Positions 12,577 to 13,901 of a DNA stretch of 13,901 nt are shown in pieces; positions within the stretch are counted from its first letter, which is position 1, and each line of letters opens with the position of its first letter. Source of the DNA: Oscillospiraceae bacterium (GTDB lineage Bacteria; Bacillota_A; Clostridia; Oscillospirales; Oscillospiraceae). The translations under genes and the position numbers were made by a program. The DNA lies in the NCBI GenBank assembly GCA_017505505.1, contig JAFVPA010000005.1:1-13901 (forward strand), in the 5' to 3' direction. The notes under the pieces were generated by a model. That model had not been told where the DNA came from. It did no database searches and saw nothing but the letters and a program-made list of their open reading frames with translations.

Positions 12577-13776
12577 ATGAACTACAATAAGAAGTCCATT
12601 GAGGATATCGAAGTAGCCGGCAAGCGCGTTCTGTGCCGCTGCGACTTCAACGTGCCCACCAAGGCTGGCAAGATCACTTCTGACAAGCGTATCGTTGCTG
12701 CCCTGCCCACCATCCAGTACCTGGTTGCCAACAAGGCCAAGGTCATCCTGTGCTCCCACATGGGCAAGCCCAAGGGCGAGTGGAAGCCCGAGCTGTCCCT
12801 GAAGATCGTTGCTGACCGCCTGTCCGAGCTGCTGGGCCAGGAAGTCATCATGGCTGCTGACGTGGCCGGTGAGGATGCCAAGGCTAAGGCCGCTGCCCTG
12901 CAGGAAGGCCAGGTCATGCTGCTGGAGAACACCCGTTACATCAAGGGCGAGACCAAGAACGATCCCGAGCTGTCCAAGGACCTGGCTTCCCTGGCTGACA
13001 TCTTCGTAAACGACGCTTTCGGCACCGCTCACCGCGCTCACTCTTCCACTGCCGGTGTTGCCGACCACCTGCCCGCTGTCTGCGGCTACCTGGTTCAGAA
13101 GGAAGTTTCCATCATGGGCAAGGCCCTGGCCAACCCCGAGCGTCCCTTCGTTGCCATCCTGGGCGGCGCTAAGGTCGCTGACAAGCTGAACGTTATCAAC
13201 AACCTGCTGGAGAAGGTGGACACCCTGATCATCGGCGGCGGCATGGCTTATACCTTCGCAGCTGCCAAGGGCTACTCCGTCGGCAACTCCCTGCTGGATG
13301 AGAGCAAGATCGACTACTGCAAGGAAATGATGGCTAAGGCTGAGGCTAAGGGCGTGAACCTGCTGCTGCCCGTGGACTGCGTCGTTGCTGACGGCTTCCC
13401 CTCTCCCATCGACGGCCCCGTGGATGTTGAGACCGTTGCTGTTTCCGCTATCCCCGCCAACAAGGAAGGTCTGGACATTGGTGAGAAGACCGCCGCTATC
13501 TTTGCTGACGCTGTGAAGAGCGCCAAGACCGTTGTCTGGAACGGCCCCATGGGTGTCTTCGAGAACCCCACCCTGGCTAAGGGCACCATCGCCATGGCTC
13601 AGGCCCTGGCTGACAGCGACGCTACCACCATCGTCGGCGGCGGCGACTCCGCAGCAGCCTGCGAGCAGCTGGGCTTCGCTGACCGTATCACCCACATTTC
13701 CACCGGCGGCGGTGCTTCCCTGGAGTTCCTGGAAGGCCTGGAGCTGCCCGGCATCGCCTGCCTGCAGGACAAGTAA
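12577..13776 (+). CDS. pgk: Phosphoglycerate kinase
   Basis: A complete 399-aa cytosolic glycolytic enzyme transferring phosphate between 1,3-bisphosphoglycerate and ADP. GGAGG (12565-12569) lies 7 nt before the ATG. Conserved features: LCRCDFNVP (19-27; Cys22 where VRVDFNVP is usual, Arg21, Asp23 and Asn25 kept), [10 protein letters not shown] (37-46), [10 protein letters not shown] (60-69), [11 protein letters not shown] (115-125), [18 protein letters not shown] (143-160), [12 protein letters not shown] (196-207), [11 protein letters not shown] (321-331) and the nucleotide loop GGGDSAAA (354-361) with [14 protein letters not shown] (374-387). Codon bias is extreme (CTG, AAG, AAC, GGC), like the EF-G gene. 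The neighbours are not gapA or tpiA, so pgk stands apart from a glycolytic operon in what is visible. No strong private promoter or U-tract terminator was found. Confidence 0.97.
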   Translation: MNYNKKSIEDIEVAGKRVLCRCDFNVPTKAGKITSDKRIVAALPTIQYLVANKAKVILCSHMGKPKGEWKPELSLKIVADRLSELLGQEVIMAADVAGEDAKAKAAALQEGQVMLLENTRYIKGETKNDPELSKDLASLADIFVNDAFGTAHRAHSSTAGVADHLPAVCGYLVQKEVSIMGKALANPERPFVAILGGAKVADKLNVINNLLEKVDTLIIGGGMAYTFAAAKGYSVGNSLLDESKIDYCKEMMAKAEAKGVNLLLPVDCVVADGFPSPIDGPVDVETVAVSAIPANKEGLDIGEKTAAIFADAVKSAKTVVWNGPMGVFENPTLAKGTIAMAQALADSDATTIVGGGDSAAACEQLGFADRITHISTGGGASLEFLEGLELPGIACLQDK

Positions 13777-13800
13777 TTTTTAAAATCGTACAATCAGCTG

Positions 13801-13901
13801 TGTAGGGCGGGGTCATGACCCCGCCGACCAGCCTGAAGTTTTCTCTGTGCAAAAATCGGTGCAACATCGCCCCCTTTTCACTGAAAAACACCTGCGCACA
13901 A
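13801..13901. repeat. REPIN-like element 5, left part (cut by window end)
   Basis: The left arm is GTAG (13802-13805) plus the 20-bp palindrome GGCGGGGTCATGACCCCGCC (13806-13825), identical to both arms of element 4. The interior AAAAATCGGTGCAACATC (about 13850-13867) aligns with AAAAATCGGCGCAATATC of element 4. The right arm lies outside the window. It begins 24 bp after the pgk stop. Confidence 0.8.

Noticed and set aside
12484..13695. 403-codon open frame on the minus strand
   Set aside because: Antisense shadow of pgk, produced by its strong codon bias; low-complexity product.
13801..13830. Palindrome after pgk as its intrinsic terminator
   Set aside because: No T-tract follows the hairpin; it is the arm of a repeat element found elsewhere in the window.

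Overview
The window reads as chromosomal DNA of a GC-rich gut-type Clostridia, most likely Oscillospiraceae. The grounds are the strong GGAGG ribosome binding sites, vegetative promoters with 17-bp spacers and TGn-extended -10 boxes, near-exclusive CTG/AAG/AAC codons in the abundant proteins, and the gene families present. The genus is inference; no rRNA or other decisive marker lies in the window. There is no tRNA, rRNA, CRISPR, prophage or transposase gene.

Layout from left to right. (1) The 3' two thirds of an elongation factor G paralog and its terminator. (2) A 660-bp AT-rich gap with a repeat element, two adjacent DnaA-box-like 9-mers, phased direct repeats and a promoter. (3) A compact cassette of three tiny genes: a 26-aa peptide, an 86-aa HPr-like protein lacking both HPr phosphorylation sites, and a 23-aa peptide nearly identical to the first. 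(4) A cytidylate-kinase-like gene on the minus strand, divergent from two tandem, related two-helix membrane proteins. (5) ftsH on the minus strand, convergent with the membrane pair and sharing a bidirectional terminator. (6) An rlmB-type rRNA methyltransferase followed by a 699-aa membrane protein that looks like a catalytically dead P1-type ATPase. (7) An XRE regulator with a clear autoregulatory operator pair, a signal-anchored extracytoplasmic protein whose TTG start overlaps the regulator's stop, and a separately promoted lipoprotein with a related extracytoplasmic domain. (8) trmL and pgk.

Five copies of one repeat family are scattered between the genes (four complete, one cut by the window end). 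Each is about 100-143 bp and consists of two inverted arms, and every arm is GTAG followed by a palindrome. This is the architecture of REP/REPIN elements mobilised by RAYT-type Y1 transposases. Palindrome sequences differ between elements but match within an element, including one compensatory base-pair change. Two elements sit between a good promoter and the ribosome binding site, so they would be transcribed as structured 5' leaders.

The best candidates for undescribed biology are the peptide/HPr-like/peptide cassette with its phased direct repeats, the XRE + anchored protein + lipoprotein locus, the pseudo-P-type ATPase beside rlmB, and the REPIN-like family.
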